This document shows positions 33,721 through 45,592 of a stretch of DNA of 64,000 bases, piece by piece. A program made the translations under genes and the position numbers. This DNA is from Chamaecrista fasciculata (lineage: Eukaryota; Streptophyta; Magnoliopsida; Fabales; Fabaceae), in contig QANZ01005034.1 in NCBI GenBank assembly GCA_003254925.1, forward strand, positions 2,428-66,427, written 5' to 3'. The notes under the pieces are model-generated. The model did no database searches. It had not been told where the DNA came from and worked only from the letters and a program-made list of their open reading frames with translations. Positions within the stretch are counted from its first letter, which is position 1, and every line of letters begins with the position of its first letter.

Positions 33721-34646
33721 TTAAGGACTAAATTGGAATGTTTGGAAGAGTTTTGGGACACTTTACAATTTTATTTTGAGGATTTGGAACTAAAATGAAT
33801 GAAGATGATGAAAAAGAGGGGGAATTGAAAATAAAGGGGTTTAGAGTTTGGGGTTTAGGGTTTAGGTTTTAGGGTTTTTAATACTTTTGAGGACTAAATT
33901 GAAATGTTTGAAAGAGTTTTGGGACACTTAACAATTTTATTTTGAGGATTTGGGACTAAAATGAATGAAGATGATGAAAAATAGGGGGAATTGAAAATAA
34001 TGGGATAAAAATTGAAGCCACGGACCAATTTGTCCAGACACGAATTTTTTTTTTTTTTTAGTAATAATGCTGATGTGGCGACATTTACCCAGTTGGCATT
34101 TCTTTTTTTTTTTTAGTTATACCCGTGCTGACGTGGCAGTTAACGTTCCACGTCACGTTTTTTGTAACGTCAGGTTAACCGAGGGACCGATTTGTGTAAC
34201 AGTCGATAAATTCGGGGACTTATTCGTCTATTATCTAAATCTTGGGACTTATCTGTAACCGAGCAAAAATCTGGGGACTAATTTAATAGTTTACTCCTTT
34301 AACTATCTAGAATCTAGATTCACGAAAACAGTAAATTTAGAAGAGATAATCTATAATTTGTCCAATCCGATTTTCATATGCACTTATTAATTTTTTCCAC
34401 GTGTATTATTTTAATTTTTAAGAACTAAATAATTTTTTTTTATCTTGATTAAATTGTGTATTTGAGTATTTTAATCTTTTTCAATCCAAATTATCAACTC
34501 AATAATTTTTTAAAAACTGTAATTTTAGTTATTGAGGTTTTGCTTACTTAGCTTTAGTCACTTTCCGCCCATGATCAATTGCACGACTTGAGTTTAATTC
34601 TCGGTGCTACCTCATTTGGTGGGTTATCTGTAAGGTACCTCTGTAT

Positions 34647-35152
34647 GTTAAAACGAGTCAGTTCGACTCACTCAAGCTTCTCGCCACGAGTTACAGCTCA
34701 CACAAGCCAAAAATCTCAGGTGAGTTAGGTTTGACCAATCAAGTTCACCAGCTTAGTGAGCGAGATTAACCCACACTTAACCCACCAATCATTAGATTTT
34801 TCTTTTCATTTCTTTCTTTGATTTTTTTAAATTAAAAATATTTTTTATTAACTTTCTTAATAAAATTCATGAAAACTAAGGTAAACTATATCAATACCAT
34901 AACCATTTAATACTAATCACTAGTCACTACATCTAAAATTCTGTATATATTTTTTTAAAATAAGGTGAGTTGGCTCAGCAACTCATCAACTCACTTGAGT
35001 TAGTTCACCACGAGTTGCAAGTTAAGTGAGCCAACCCACGCGAGCTATAATTTTTAGTGAGCCGGATTTTATCAACATGTTGGCTCGTTAATTTAACGAA
35101 TTAAACGAGCTAACCCATTAAGTTGGACTCGTTTTGATAGCTATAACCCTGA
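34647..35152. mobile_element. hAT-like MITE, 8-bp target duplication
   Basis: Flanked by a perfect 8-bp direct repeat CTCTGTAT (34639-34646 and 35153-35160), the size produced by hAT transposases. The arms are inverted: AAAACGAGTC near the left and GACTCGTTTT near the right, with further CGAGTTACAGCTC/CACGAGTTGC-type matches. The right end is longer (ATAACCCTGA), so the left tip has a small deletion. Confidence 0.75.
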
Positions 35153-35707
35153 CTCTGTATTAGGGCATTATCTCTTCATCTAAATTTTTGCCTACAAAAA
35201 AATCGTTTTATTTATTTACTTTTTATTTTTAGGTTTATCTAATTAATACTTGGAACAATAAATGCTATTAAAAATATAGAAGGTGAAGAATAATAATTAG
35301 AATTATTAGTGGGTTTTAGTTCTCTTTTTTATTTTTCTGCCGTGGTTTTAGTTTTCTTTTGAATTTATTTCTATTGACAAAAGTACTTGCATTTCTATAT
35401 TACTTTCTTTATTTTATGTATATATATAATTTTTTAATAACTTTTTTTTAAATTAATAATTAAAGAATTAGAAAATGTTTTGATTAATCTATTTCAAACA
35501 TGCAAAAAGCCAAGAAACATAATATTTTTGTAAATAGAATGCATGGATGTCTTTATATAACTTCCAAACCCTCCAAATCAATGACAATTCCATAATACGG
35601 TTGACTAAAAATAATGTTTATCAATTTATACCATGGTAAAAAGTTTTCCTATATGAATGAATAATCCTTCCCTTAGAAAATTTTTCTTTTATTCTATAAC
35701 TAGCTAG

Positions 35708-35750
<43 letters not shown>

Positions 35751-36097
35751 TAAAGATGAGTCCATTAATTATTACTAAATTTGTCCGGTCTAGGAAACAT
35801 TTCCCCGCCCACACAGCCCCTCCTAAAAATGTAATGTTATTTGGGAAAATTTTGTGAAGCCAAATGAATATGCATGCAAAGGAGACTTTGTTTTAAGACA
35901 AAAATTACTTAAACAACATAATTGATGATCGTAATGCTAGCTATGGTAGAATGATGATTGTGGTGGTAACGGCAATAAGAAAGGTAAATATATATAGTAG
36001 TGACAAAAATATACTAAAATGGGAACTTTCAAAATTATATATATATATATATATATATGAAGGATAAGTAATATAATTTAGTTTCCCCAATTAGAGA
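35153..36097. other. Intergenic with an AT microsatellite
   Basis: No gene recognised. Holds a pure (AT)n run at 35710-35746 and a shorter one near 36037-36058. Confidence 0.4.
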
Positions 36098-37696
36098 TGT
36101 TGGGAAATCAAGGAACTCTTATGTGTGTCGTTTCCTTAAGGATCCGCGTAAACTGACTGCATATTCTTTATCGCTGATTTTATTTTGATAATTCACAAAA
36201 AATTTGTAATAAATTTTTTTGATGTTCTGGAATTTTGTATGATCGAATTAATTATTAATAACATGATTTATGATTGATGTTAATTGATTTAATACGATTT
36301 GATCATTATTGAAGCGAGATCATAATCATATCTTGATGAAAAAGGAAACAAATCTGGAAATATTGCGCAAGCTCTTAAATGAAGATCTTTGTGATTAATC
36401 CATGCGCTCTTGATTAGGAAACACGTAATATGACTTGATTAAGTGCTGATTACATAATATCTTTGATTATAATTAATTTTCTAACTTATACTTTGTGTTT
36501 ATTGCGAGGATCTTTATATGGAAATATTTCAAATCCTGATTGACAGATCCTGACCAGTTTAATGTTGAATCCTGATGGAGCCAAAATTCAAATTCGAATA
36601 GAGTGGACATCAAGAATGATATTTATGAATTCTAAACGTTGGAGCTGTATGAGCATTGATGAAATTTGAAGATTCTTGATGACCTAGCCGTTGGAGCATT
36701 TGGAAATCAGAGAATTCAAATTACTTCCTTATGGAGCTCAACCTCAACGATGACAATAAAAAGGAGAAGCCTTCATACGTTGAAGACTACTGATTCTGAG
36801 ATATTCAAGCTGCTATTACAAGAATTCAGAGAGCTTAGTGCTATTACATGTGTTGTAACCCTTAGTGGGAAAATCCTTTGTGGAATCTTTTGTGGAGAGA
36901 ATCACTTAGTGTGAACCTACTCTTTGTAAGAAAACCTATCTCTTTGTGAGAGACACCATCTACTTCATCTATTGTCTTATTCGTTCGAAACCTTAGTGGT
37001 AGTAGGTTGCCTTCCTCGTTTGTTGTGAAACCCTAGTGGTGAGCCGTGTGTGGTTGCAAGATACGAAGAGTGTATAGGAACCTTGGAGACTACCCGTGAG
37101 ATTTGTGGGGATTGTAAAAGGGAGATTGTAAAACCTTAGGGGTGATCATAATCTTAGGTTGATTCCATTGTATTGGTCTGTTGCCTACAAAGTATTAATA
37201 TACGAATTCCCTTGCCCTTTCGCTTGGGGAGTGGATGTAGCATAGAGAGACTTCCATATCAAGGCTTATACTCTATGTGAATCACTATAAATAGTGGTGT
37301 CAATCTCTCTATCCCTTAACTCTTTATTATTCCGCATTTTATATCTTTGAGTTAAACGTTGAAAAGGTTTTGATACAAAGTGTTTTGATAAAAGTGTTGT
37401 TAAGGAGACAAAACTGTTTTCAAGGAAACGAATTGTTTTTAGAGGAAGTGATCTGTTTCTAAGGAAGTGATATGTTCACTGAAGGAACTGAACACCTGGT
37501 TAAGGAATTGAGCTATTTCATAAAGGAACTAAGGTTTTTATATAAAGGAACTGTTTTTTTAGTAAACCTTCTGGTTAAAGAAGTGATTTTCAGTAACGAA
37601 CTGATTTTATATATCCAACTCCTTAACAGTTTGCGAAAAAGTTTTCAAATCCTATTCACCCCCCTCTAGGATCTCCTTGGTGCATTTTGCACAACA
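36098..37696. mobile_element. Solo LTR, 1.6 kb, perfect AGAGA target duplication
   Basis: Starts TGTTGGGAAATC and ends TTTGCACAACA, giving perfect 5-bp inverted ends TGTTG/CAACA. It is flanked by the identical 5-bp repeat AGAGA (36093-36097 and 37697-37701). CACCCCCCTCTAGGATC near 37658-37674 is typical of the end of Copia LTRs. There is no internal domain, so one LTR remains after recombination between two. A degenerate run of AAGGAACTG-type units lies at about 37400-37600. The intact duplication and ends indicate a fairly recent event. Confidence 0.9.
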
Positions 37697-37774
37697 AGAG
37701 AATATTTTTAGACAAATAATGAAAATTCAAAAATTTTCTATAAAAGCGTGATAAACATGAGGAAATATAGTTTC

Positions 37775-37930
37775 TATGAAATATGGACACTGAGGTTGAC
37801 ACGAGATACGACACGGATACAGACACACTGACACGCCAAACTCTTAAAATTACTTGACACGACACGATATATATTTATATATTAAAATAATTAAAAATTT
37901 ATAAATTTTGATAAAAACTTTTTTTTGCCA
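37775..37930. mobile_element. Fragment of the GGACAC-rich hAT-like family
   Basis: The stretch ATGGACACTGAGG...GACACGCCAAACTCTTAAAATTAC, followed by ACTTGACACGACACGATATATA, matches the left end of the element at 51403. Only the left part is present. Confidence 0.65.
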
Positions 37931-38032
37931 GAAACAGGAATGGACAAAACAATTTTGATAAAAACTTTAATAATTACAATATCTATTCATTATGCATATC
38001 ATAAGTGTCATTAGTTTTTATTGTTTATTATG

Positions 38033-38276
38033 GAGTAAACTACCAAATTGGTCCCTGGATTATTGGCTTGCTGACAGATTGGTCCCCGAATTTAGAAAAT
38101 TGACAAATAGGTCCCCAAATTTTTCTAACGAGTCAAATAGGTCCCCGAATTTTTCTAACGTTAGTCAAAAAGGTCCCCGAATAACATGCACAAAAGGACC
38201 TATTTGACAAATGTTAGAAAAATTCGGGGACCTATTTGACTCGTTAGAAAAATTCGAGGACCTATTTGTCAATTTN
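38033..38276. mobile_element. Fragment of GAGTAAAC fold-back family
   Basis: Starts GAGTAAACTACCAAATTGG like 31909 and 56036. It contains an internal palindrome: AAATAGGTCCCCGAATTTTT with its inverse AAAAATTCGGGGACCTATTT. The single N at 38276 lies at the end of this palindrome, and the right end is missing. Confidence 0.7.
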
Positions 38277-38577
38277 TTCTAAATCTCCTAAAAAAAGTTA
38301 TCAATTATATTATATATGACCGTTCTCACAATATTTTAATATTGTATATTTAGTTCTTACAAGGCTACTTCAATTTATATATAGTTGGTTTAATTAGCCT
38401 TGCTATTCAATCAAAAAATTACTTATTTGTATTTAACATATTTTCGCTACTATATATCTATGTAGTCTCAAGTGAGGTGGAGTTTATGCTCGAGATTAAA
38501 ATGACATACACCTTTTAAAAAGATTAACTAACCCTAACTTACCAACAAAAATATCTTTAAAATATCATTATGATAAT

Positions 38578-38760
38578 CAGGGCGGAGGCAGGATTTTTGG
38601 TTGGGGGGAGCCATTATAAATTTTTTATAAAAATGTCGGGGGGAAGGGGGGCACTCATATAGCTTTTATAAATTTTTTTAACAATTACAAGGACTTAAAT
38701 GAAGTTATTGCTAATTCGGGGGGTCGTGGAAAAAGTTGTGATTATTTTTTAAATTATCAA
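38578..38760. mobile_element. Possible truncated MITE, CAGGGCGGAG end
   Basis: CAGGGCGGAGGCAGGATTTT followed by a G-rich run resembles the start of a common plant non-autonomous element family. No matching right end was found, so this is tentative. Confidence 0.3.
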
Positions 38761-39692
38761 TATGAAAATCAATATATTTATATATATCACCACTTTAGAG
38801 CAACCGTATCTACTTTTTGATTAACGCTAGAAAATTGGTCTTGTATGGAGTGCATACATGTTGAGCACTATTTTCTACATAATTAGGGTTTCTATATATC
38901 AAGCTAGCTAGCATGGCAAGATGGAGTTGGTGAAATATCCATGAATTTGATCTTTAAAAAATCATTGGACTAACACTCATCAATCCTTAAAAGTACACTA
39001 TTTTGATTTTTTATGGACCAAATTATTATTTTATCATATAAATATATATATATATATATGCTTCTTCTCATCACATATATCTTTACGTACCCACTTTCCG
39101 TAACACATTTTAATTTCACACTCATTTTCCAATTCCTATATGTATAAATATTACTTTGAACATATAGAATTAATATTCTTGTTCAACAAATGTAGATTTA
39201 GACCTCCAAGTTCCAAGACACATGCCCACGTTATGATCATATAAAATTAGCAAACAGATATATTGGGAGGAAACAACACTATAATGGATATATATTTTGT
39301 TGCAATATATGTTTGAACCATGCTGAGAGTTGCATGCAAATTAAAATGAACAAATCTAAGCCTATATATTAGTGTGCATGTGTGCACTAGTACATTTTGT
39401 CATCTGTAAACTATACACTGTGTGCGCATTTTTTGCTTCGTGGTACGAAATTTGAGTAATATTATTTCTAAATAAATATATGTTCGGTCTAAAGAACTTC
39501 ATTATATGTATATATATACGGTACACTAGAAGAACCATTGGTGAAATGAGTTAGAATAGGGTTGGATCTTGCATGGACAAATTCTTAGATATATATAAAA
39601 TGCATGCAAAAATATTCACAAACGTATAATTTTTGTTAAATATCATATTTTTATTCTTAAATTAGTAAGAAAGACAACATAAATATTTTTAA
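38761..39692. other. Intergenic, nothing recognised
   Basis: AT-rich spacer with short AT runs (near 39043-39058). No gene or inverted repeat seen. Confidence 0.3.
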
Positions 39693-40196
39693 GGTTAAAG
39701 GGTCATTTTGGTCCTAAATGTAAGCCCTAATGTTCATTTTGGTCCTTTATGTTTCAAAATGTTCAAATTGGTCCTAAATATTGATAAAATATTTTATTTT
39801 GGTCCCAAATTATTGAATATGATCATATTTCACTCATTTCACGTTCAAATGTAACGAATTCTTGTTCTCAAAGAGTAATTACTCAATTGGAGTCATCAAC
39901 AAACGATGTCAAATCGGTCCTGAAAAGTAGATCATTTGTTTCACGATCAAACAAGTAAAATTGATCATATCTATCTTGTTTTAAGTTCAAATATGATGAG
40001 TTCAGAGTTACAAGTTACTCTTAACATATTCTTTGAACTTGAAATGAGAGATGAGACAAATATGACCAAATACAATCGTTTAGGACCAAAATGAAATATT
40101 TTTGCCAATATTTAGGACTAATTTGAACATTTTGAATCATAAAGGATCAAAATGAACATTAGGGCATACATTTAGGACCAAAAAGACCCTTTGACC
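39693..40196. mobile_element. Mutator-like fold-back element
   Basis: Ends GGTTAAAGGGTCATTTTGG and CCAAAAAGACCCTTTGACC are inverted. The arms contain repeated TTTTGGTCC phrases and their inverse. Flanks TATTTTTAA and TATTTTAA differ by one T, compatible with a slightly altered 9-bp duplication. The middle carries the CAAATCGGTCC...TTGATCATATCT module shared with 27300-27400 and 51290-51400. Confidence 0.7.
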
Positions 40197-40978
40197 TATT
40201 TTAATATAAACAAAATAATGTTTTTTGATTGAATATATATACATGGAGTGAATACTAAATGGTAATTAACCACCTAGCTAATATATATATATATATATAT
40301 ATTATATCCCTAATCTTTATTCACTATTCATATCAGGACATCAACCTCTGAATCCCAAAAGAAAAAAAATTCAAGATAGCTAGCATAATGATCGAAGGGT
40401 TGGGAAAGTGACACAATATGCAGAAAGTACAGAATGAAAAAGAGAATGTCTTTTTGCTAAATCTATATGTGGGGATATGAGAAATATAGAATATAAAATA
40501 GAGATTAGAGAGTAATTAAATAGAGAACCATTAATTGAACAGTAATAATAGAAAAAATATTTAATAAACAGATATATGATGAATAAATATAAAGAGAGGG
40601 ATATGGTCAGATACATAGACACACTTATAGAGGAAGGCAAGATGTGAAAAATTAAATTAAAGGCCGTCATTATTGGGGACTTGAACCCAAAGAATTGCGA
40701 ACCCTAGCTAGCTCAATTTGGCCATGAAATTCATCAAATTAGTTAAAGTATATATATAATTACATACATATCCCCATTCTAATTAATTACTTTTTTTTAC
40801 TATCCCAAAGCTGATCTCACCATTCCTCACATTGCCTTTTTAAGATCTCTCAAACAACAATTCATTTCAATTCAATTTCATTCAATCACTTTCTTTCTTT
40901 CTCTCTTCTCTGTCACCTTCTATTGCTATTATATTGTACTATTACTTCTATATATTCCTTAATTCAATTCAATTCACA
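40197..40978 (+). promoter_or_regulatory. Upstream region of the LAZY/DRO1-like gene
   Basis: A TATA-like TATATATAA lies at 40751-40759, followed by a pyrimidine-rich leader-like stretch (CTTTCTTTCTTTCTCTC, about 40889-40906) and the ATG at 40979. The TATA-like run is one of many AT runs here, so the assignment is weak. An (AT)n run lies near 40280-40301. Confidence 0.35.
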
Positions 40979-41438
40979 ATGAAGGTGAGCCCTTATTTGA
41001 GTGTGTTTGTGTATCAATATGACAGATATACTAAATTTGCATGAGCGTTGTATATTCCTTTCATTTTAATTTATAGTACTAATTAATCTGTCTCTTTACA
41101 TGACAATAATATATATATATATATATATATATTGATCCTTATAATTCTCATTAATTGCAGTTTTTCGGCTGGATGCAAAATAGATTTGGTGGGAAACAAG
41201 AGAACAGAAAACCCAATTCTTATACACCTTCTTGTAAGTCATCTCGATCTGCATCCACCATTCACGTATTCATTATTTTAATTTTCTGGTTTTTATTTAT
41301 GATCATGAGTATTAATTCTTGTATATATCATTAATTAGTCCTTTTTTTACATGAGAGTTAAAAAAAGGACAAGTTACAAATACTTTACTTTATAGGATAT
41401 ATTTTCAGATTGATTCATCATGATAATTGCATCTCTAC

Positions 41439-41476
<38 letters not shown>

Positions 41477-41832
41477 TTTTTTTCCCTAATTAACTAGCTA
41501 GCATGGATAATGAAACCTATTATTTAAGGATCTAATAATTAATGATTCACATTTCGTCTCTATTACATGAGACAATCATCCCTCAGTTCAAAGAAACTAA
41601 TATATATAATATATTAATATATATTATAGATGTAGCAATTGTGAACTAGATCCAATGAAATTGTTTGTATTTGGCATCCTTGGAATTTGAGATCTCAAAT
41701 GAATTGAACTTGTGAAATACTTTTTTTTATACTGTTTTTGGATATTTGAACCTTTTAACTAATTTCTTATCCTTAAACACTCCAAAGTAGAAATCTAATG
41801 AGAAAGTTTTGTTTGATCGAGGGCACGAGCGA

Positions 41833-41870
<38 letters not shown>

Positions 41871-44189
41871 TATTATAATACATGATGTTTTATGATATGT
41901 ACGTGGTTAATTTGTAGCTGTCAATCTGATAAGCTATATATAGTTATGTTTTCACATCCCAAGAGTTTTCTTTTAATAGATTAGTGTAGAAACTTTCTCA
42001 TAATATCGGACCTAAATAGAATATTCATTTAGTGCATTATTATATATATACAAGAGGACTGAAATTGGATCTCTGAACAAAAGGAACACTACTGTCTACT
42101 GCCTAGAAGACACATATTGTGTTTCCTATGTACACAGTTGCCAAAAGAATTGTTTTCTTTTTCCTTTCCTGAATTTGATTATTTGCTATTATAAGGGCTA
42201 ACTTGCAACAAATTTCTTTAAACTTGAGATTATGTGTTAAAAACTTAAAATTAAACAAGCCCCCGTTTTGATCTTTTAGGGACTAAATTATATATTTAAA
42301 TTTTTTAGGAACCGTGTTATCAGCTTAGTGATTTTTCAGGGCCAAATTATTAGTTTACTTATATATATTTATATTAACTTTCATTGAAAGCCATTGAAAG
42401 AAATATTTCTAAGTAATTAAAAAAATTAAACTCTCAAGAAATTAAGCAATATTTTTAATGAAATCGTTTCATTTTATTTCCTCTAAACATAATTTAGTCC
42501 ATAAAATATCAATTATCAACTATTTGGTCCTTAATGACCATTTGATCCCTGAACTTGTACTAATTTTATACATTTTGGTCCGTAAATTTATACTGAACTT
42601 TTATCTTTTAATTGGTCCATACTTTGACCCAACGATCAAATTGTTGATAATTGCAATAATTAGTAATATATTTTAATTATTCAACAACTAAATAGTGGAC
42701 TTGCCATCAATTTATGGACCAAATAAGTAGGTTTTCTCTTTGAATTTCTTTTCTCCCCAATTTTCCATCATATCTGTTTCTACTGCACTCACATACAGAT
42801 CCTGCAAAACAAGAGAGTCGAGAAGAATTCAGCGATTGGCCTCATGGATTGCTTGCAATCGGAACATTCGGAAACAACAACAACAACCAAATCAAAGAAA
42901 CCCCACAACATCATCATCATCAAGAGGACGACGACGACGAGGATCATCCTTCATCGTCCGATGAAGAAATCACGGATTTCACTCCCGAAGAAATCGGGAA
43001 ACTCCAAAAGGAGCTAACGAAGCTGTTGCGACGAAAATCCAACAACAACAACAACAACAATAATAAGGAAATGGCCGATCTTCCTTTGGACAGATTCCTC
43101 AATTGCCCTTCGAGTTTGGAGGTGGATCGCAGAATCAGCAACGACAATAATTCTGATGATCGAAATAGTAATAATACTAATAATAAAGAAGAAGAAGAAG
43201 ATATTGATGAGAAGACACTTAGTGTGATACTTGGAAAATGCAAGAAGATTTGTGCTGCTGATAATAATAAGAAGAATAAATCAATAGGGAAGAAGTCGAT
43301 TTCTTTTCTGATAAAGAAGATGTTTGTTTGTGGAAGTGGGTTTTCTACGCCACCACCACAACCCAGTCTTAGAGATACCCTTCAAGAGTCTAGAATGGAG
43401 AAGGTACATACAATACCACAACTCTTTGCATAATAAACGTCTCTTTTTTAAGGTCAAATTGTAAATTTGGTACTATATATTTTACTGAGTTCTCCATTCG
43501 ATATTTTGAATCAAATACAAAATTGGTCTCATATCTTATAAAATTAATTTTTTAAAAAATGTAATCATTATTAATTTTCTATTTTTGTTAAGGTATTATT
43601 CAAATTTAATAGTTAGCGTAAGTTTTAAACATCAATTGCTAATAAAATTGAGAAACCAAACCCATCAGATTTGTCATTAGGTTTTGGTTAGTATATTTCA
43701 CGGAAGGGCTAAATTGATTGTCATTCTATTTTTGAGGAACCTTATAATTATCTTAGAGAAACTAAATTAAAAATTTTACCATATTTTAGAGACCAAAATC
43801 ATTATTTTACTCACAATATTTCAAAAAAAAATTGATCTTTTAAATAAATATCTTAACAAAATAGATGTTTTTGTACAGATCCAAAGGTTCATAATCTTCT
43901 GTTTTAAAAGATCAATTAATTTTTTTTACAAAGAGACTAAAGTTCTAAGAGATTTTTGTTTCATTACTTCATTGATTAATCTTTCCTAATTGTGATTGAA
44001 AATACAGCTTCTGAGGACTATTATTAACAAGAAAATATACTCTCAAAGCTCGTCTTCTGGGCCGAATTCAACAAAGAAGTGCCTAGAGGACAGAAAGATG
44101 CTAAGGAAGAGGAATGAGGATGAAGTTACAGAAGAGAAAGCGAATGATGGCTCTAAATGGGTCAAGACTGATTCTGAATGTATGTTCAT

Positions 44190-44225
<36 letters not shown>

Positions 44226-44650
44226 GTTAATGTGCACTTTTGGTCCCGTAACTTTTTTCATGTTTTAATTTAGTCTCATAACTTTTTTGTTGTATTTTTG
44301 GTCTCATATCTTTTGGGCAAGTTGCAAAATTGGTTTTATATATATCTTTGCAAAAAATTTTAGCATCAGTCCCACCTGACTCTATCAAAGATATGATATT
44401 AATTCTGCACCTAACCCAAATATATGAGACCAATTGTGAAACCTGACCAAAAGATATGGAGTAATTATGTAACCTGAACCAAAGATATGAGACCAAAAGT
44501 GCAATAAAAAAAATTATGAAACCAAAAGTGCACTTTGTCCTATATATATAATTATGCTCTATAAATCCAAAAATGATATACATGATAAAACGCAAAGTGT
44601 GATTAATGAGACCCTTTTTTCTTATTGCAGATATTGTTCTTGAGATATGA
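40979..44650 (+). CDS. DRO1: LAZY/DRO1-like IGT-family gravitropism protein
   Basis: Five exons joined by hand: 40979-40984, 41161-41233, 42799-43403, 44008-44179 and 44631-44650, all GT-AG, 291 aa. A two-codon first exon and a tiny last exon are typical of this family. IGT proteins act after statolith settling to set root or shoot angle, through RLD proteins and polar auxin transport. The five conserved regions are all visible: MKFFGWMQN at the start; [13 protein letters not shown], containing the IGT motif; [24 protein letters not shown]; and the C-terminal SEYIVLEI, the EAR-like CCL region needed for function. Between them are acidic, poly-His and poly-Asn runs. Lack of the LAZY1-specific regions and the MKFFGWMQN start place it with the LAZY2/3/4 (NGR/DRO) group; which member is not certain. 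Confidence 0.93.
41109..41132. repeat. (AT)n in LAZY/DRO1-like intron 1
   Basis: A pure AT run 28 bases before the intron acceptor of exon 2. Confidence 0.8.
41835..41868. repeat. (AT)n microsatellite in LAZY/DRO1-like intron 2
   Basis: A 34-bp AT run. A further AT/AG compound repeat lies at about 41440-41475 in the same intron. Confidence 0.85.
42490..42738. mobile_element. Truncated MITE in LAZY/DRO1-like intron 2
   Basis: Matches the element at 44997-45296 in order: ATAAAATATCAATTATCAACTATTTGGTCC, the ACTAATTTTATACATTTTGGTCC module and the right end AGTAGGTTTTCTC. The left end is eroded. It ends about 60 bp before exon 3. Confidence 0.65.
44192..44222. repeat. (AT)n at the start of LAZY/DRO1-like intron 4
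   Basis: A pure AT run directly between the exon 4 donor (44180) and the transposon at 44225. Confidence 0.85.
44225..44540. mobile_element. Mutator-like element filling intron 4
   Basis: Ends GGTTAATGTGCACTTTTGG and CCAAAAGTGCACTTTGTCC are inverted. Arms carry TTGGTCTCATATCTTTTG and its inverse. Flanking AT runs hide any target duplication. The element makes up about 70 percent of the 451-bp intron. Confidence 0.7.
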
Positions 44651-44693
44651 AATCTGCTTCCATTTATACTTAGCTCTTTTATTACATGCTCAG

Positions 44694-45592
44694 GTAAGCT
44701 CTTAGATTATTACTAACTCTTTTATTTCCCTAATTGGCTGTTATCAGTAATCTTGAGGAAAAAAATGACTACCTTCAATGATGCTTCAATTCATACACAT
44801 TGTACTAGAATTGTAATTTGTGGTTATCTGAGATAAATCATTGACACTTTCCTTAGTGTCTTTTATCTAAGAATTCATATATGTACCGTAACTAGAATAT
44901 GTCCCTATTTTTTGATATATCTAGTTTCACTTCCAAAAATTCATGTCTCGTTACAAGTTAGTCCCTCTATGAACATTTTAATAATAGATTACTCGAGAGA
45001 AAACTTACTATTTGGTCCCTGGATTTACACCGAATTAACTATTGAAATACACGATTTGGACCATAAAACATTTCAATTATTAACTATTGGGTCCCTAGTG
45101 ACGATTTGATCCCTGAATTTGAACTAATTTTATACTTTTTGGTCCTTGAATTTGTACTTTTGGTTCCTGAATTTGACCCACGGGCCAAATCGTTGACAAT
45201 TACAATAATTCAGGAACTAAGTAGTATATTTTAATTATTCAAGGACTGATTAGCTGACTCAAAGGAAATTCAAGGATCAAATAGTAGGTCTTCTCATTAC
45301 TCAATCCTGATAGGGACTAAAATTGCAAAGAGTCATGAATTTTTAGATATTAGATTAAATATTTAAAAAATTCAAAGACTAAAATAACAATACTTCCATA
45401 ATCCAAGGACTAAATTGATAGTTTACTTGTACATAAATTTGTGACATCTTATGTGCATTTCTTATTTCTTACATTGAGTTTGTGACTCCCTAACATTCTC
45501 AACAATTCTAGTGTCTTTTTATCCAAGAATTTATGTATGTTCAACACAAGTTTCTGATTGAATATCACAATGATAACTATTTATATATGCAG
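44694..45592 (+). other. Possible intron in the LAZY/DRO1-like 3' UTR
   Basis: TGCTCAG/GTAAGC at 44694 is a good donor, and TTATATATGCAG ending at 45592 a good acceptor. The stop codon is 43 bases before the donor. The predicted last noncoding exon would start at 45593 and include the (ATTGG)n run at about 45788-45809. Confidence 0.45.
44997..45296. mobile_element. Mutator-like MITE, 9-bp target duplication
   Basis: Ends GAGAAAACTTACTATTTGG and the inverse of GAGAAGACCTACTATTTG are inverted copies. Flanks ATTACTCGA (44988-44996) and ATTACTCAA (45297-45305) match at 8 of 9 positions. Non-coding, 300 bp. Sits in the likely 3' UTR intron. Confidence 0.8.

Larger units (their letters stand above)
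31909..34296. mobile_element. Large fold-back element, GAGTAAAC ends
   Basis: Starts GAGTAAACTATCAAATTAG and ends CTAATTTAATAGTTTACTC. The inverted arms match for several hundred bases, including the GTTACAAAAAACGT and CCACGTCAGCA regions and the TCATCATCTTCATTCATTTTAG block with its inverse near 33965-33980. The inner part of both arms is degenerate telomere-like repeat. The arms are separated by a short loop (about 32880-33010). Long arms and GGTCCC-type subterminal repeats suggest a Mutator-like element, but no convincing 9-bp duplication was found. Confidence 0.75.

Noticed and set aside
42944-43243. Minus-strand frame rich in Ser and Leu
   Set aside because: It is the complement of the low-complexity part of the LAZY/DRO1-like exon 3.
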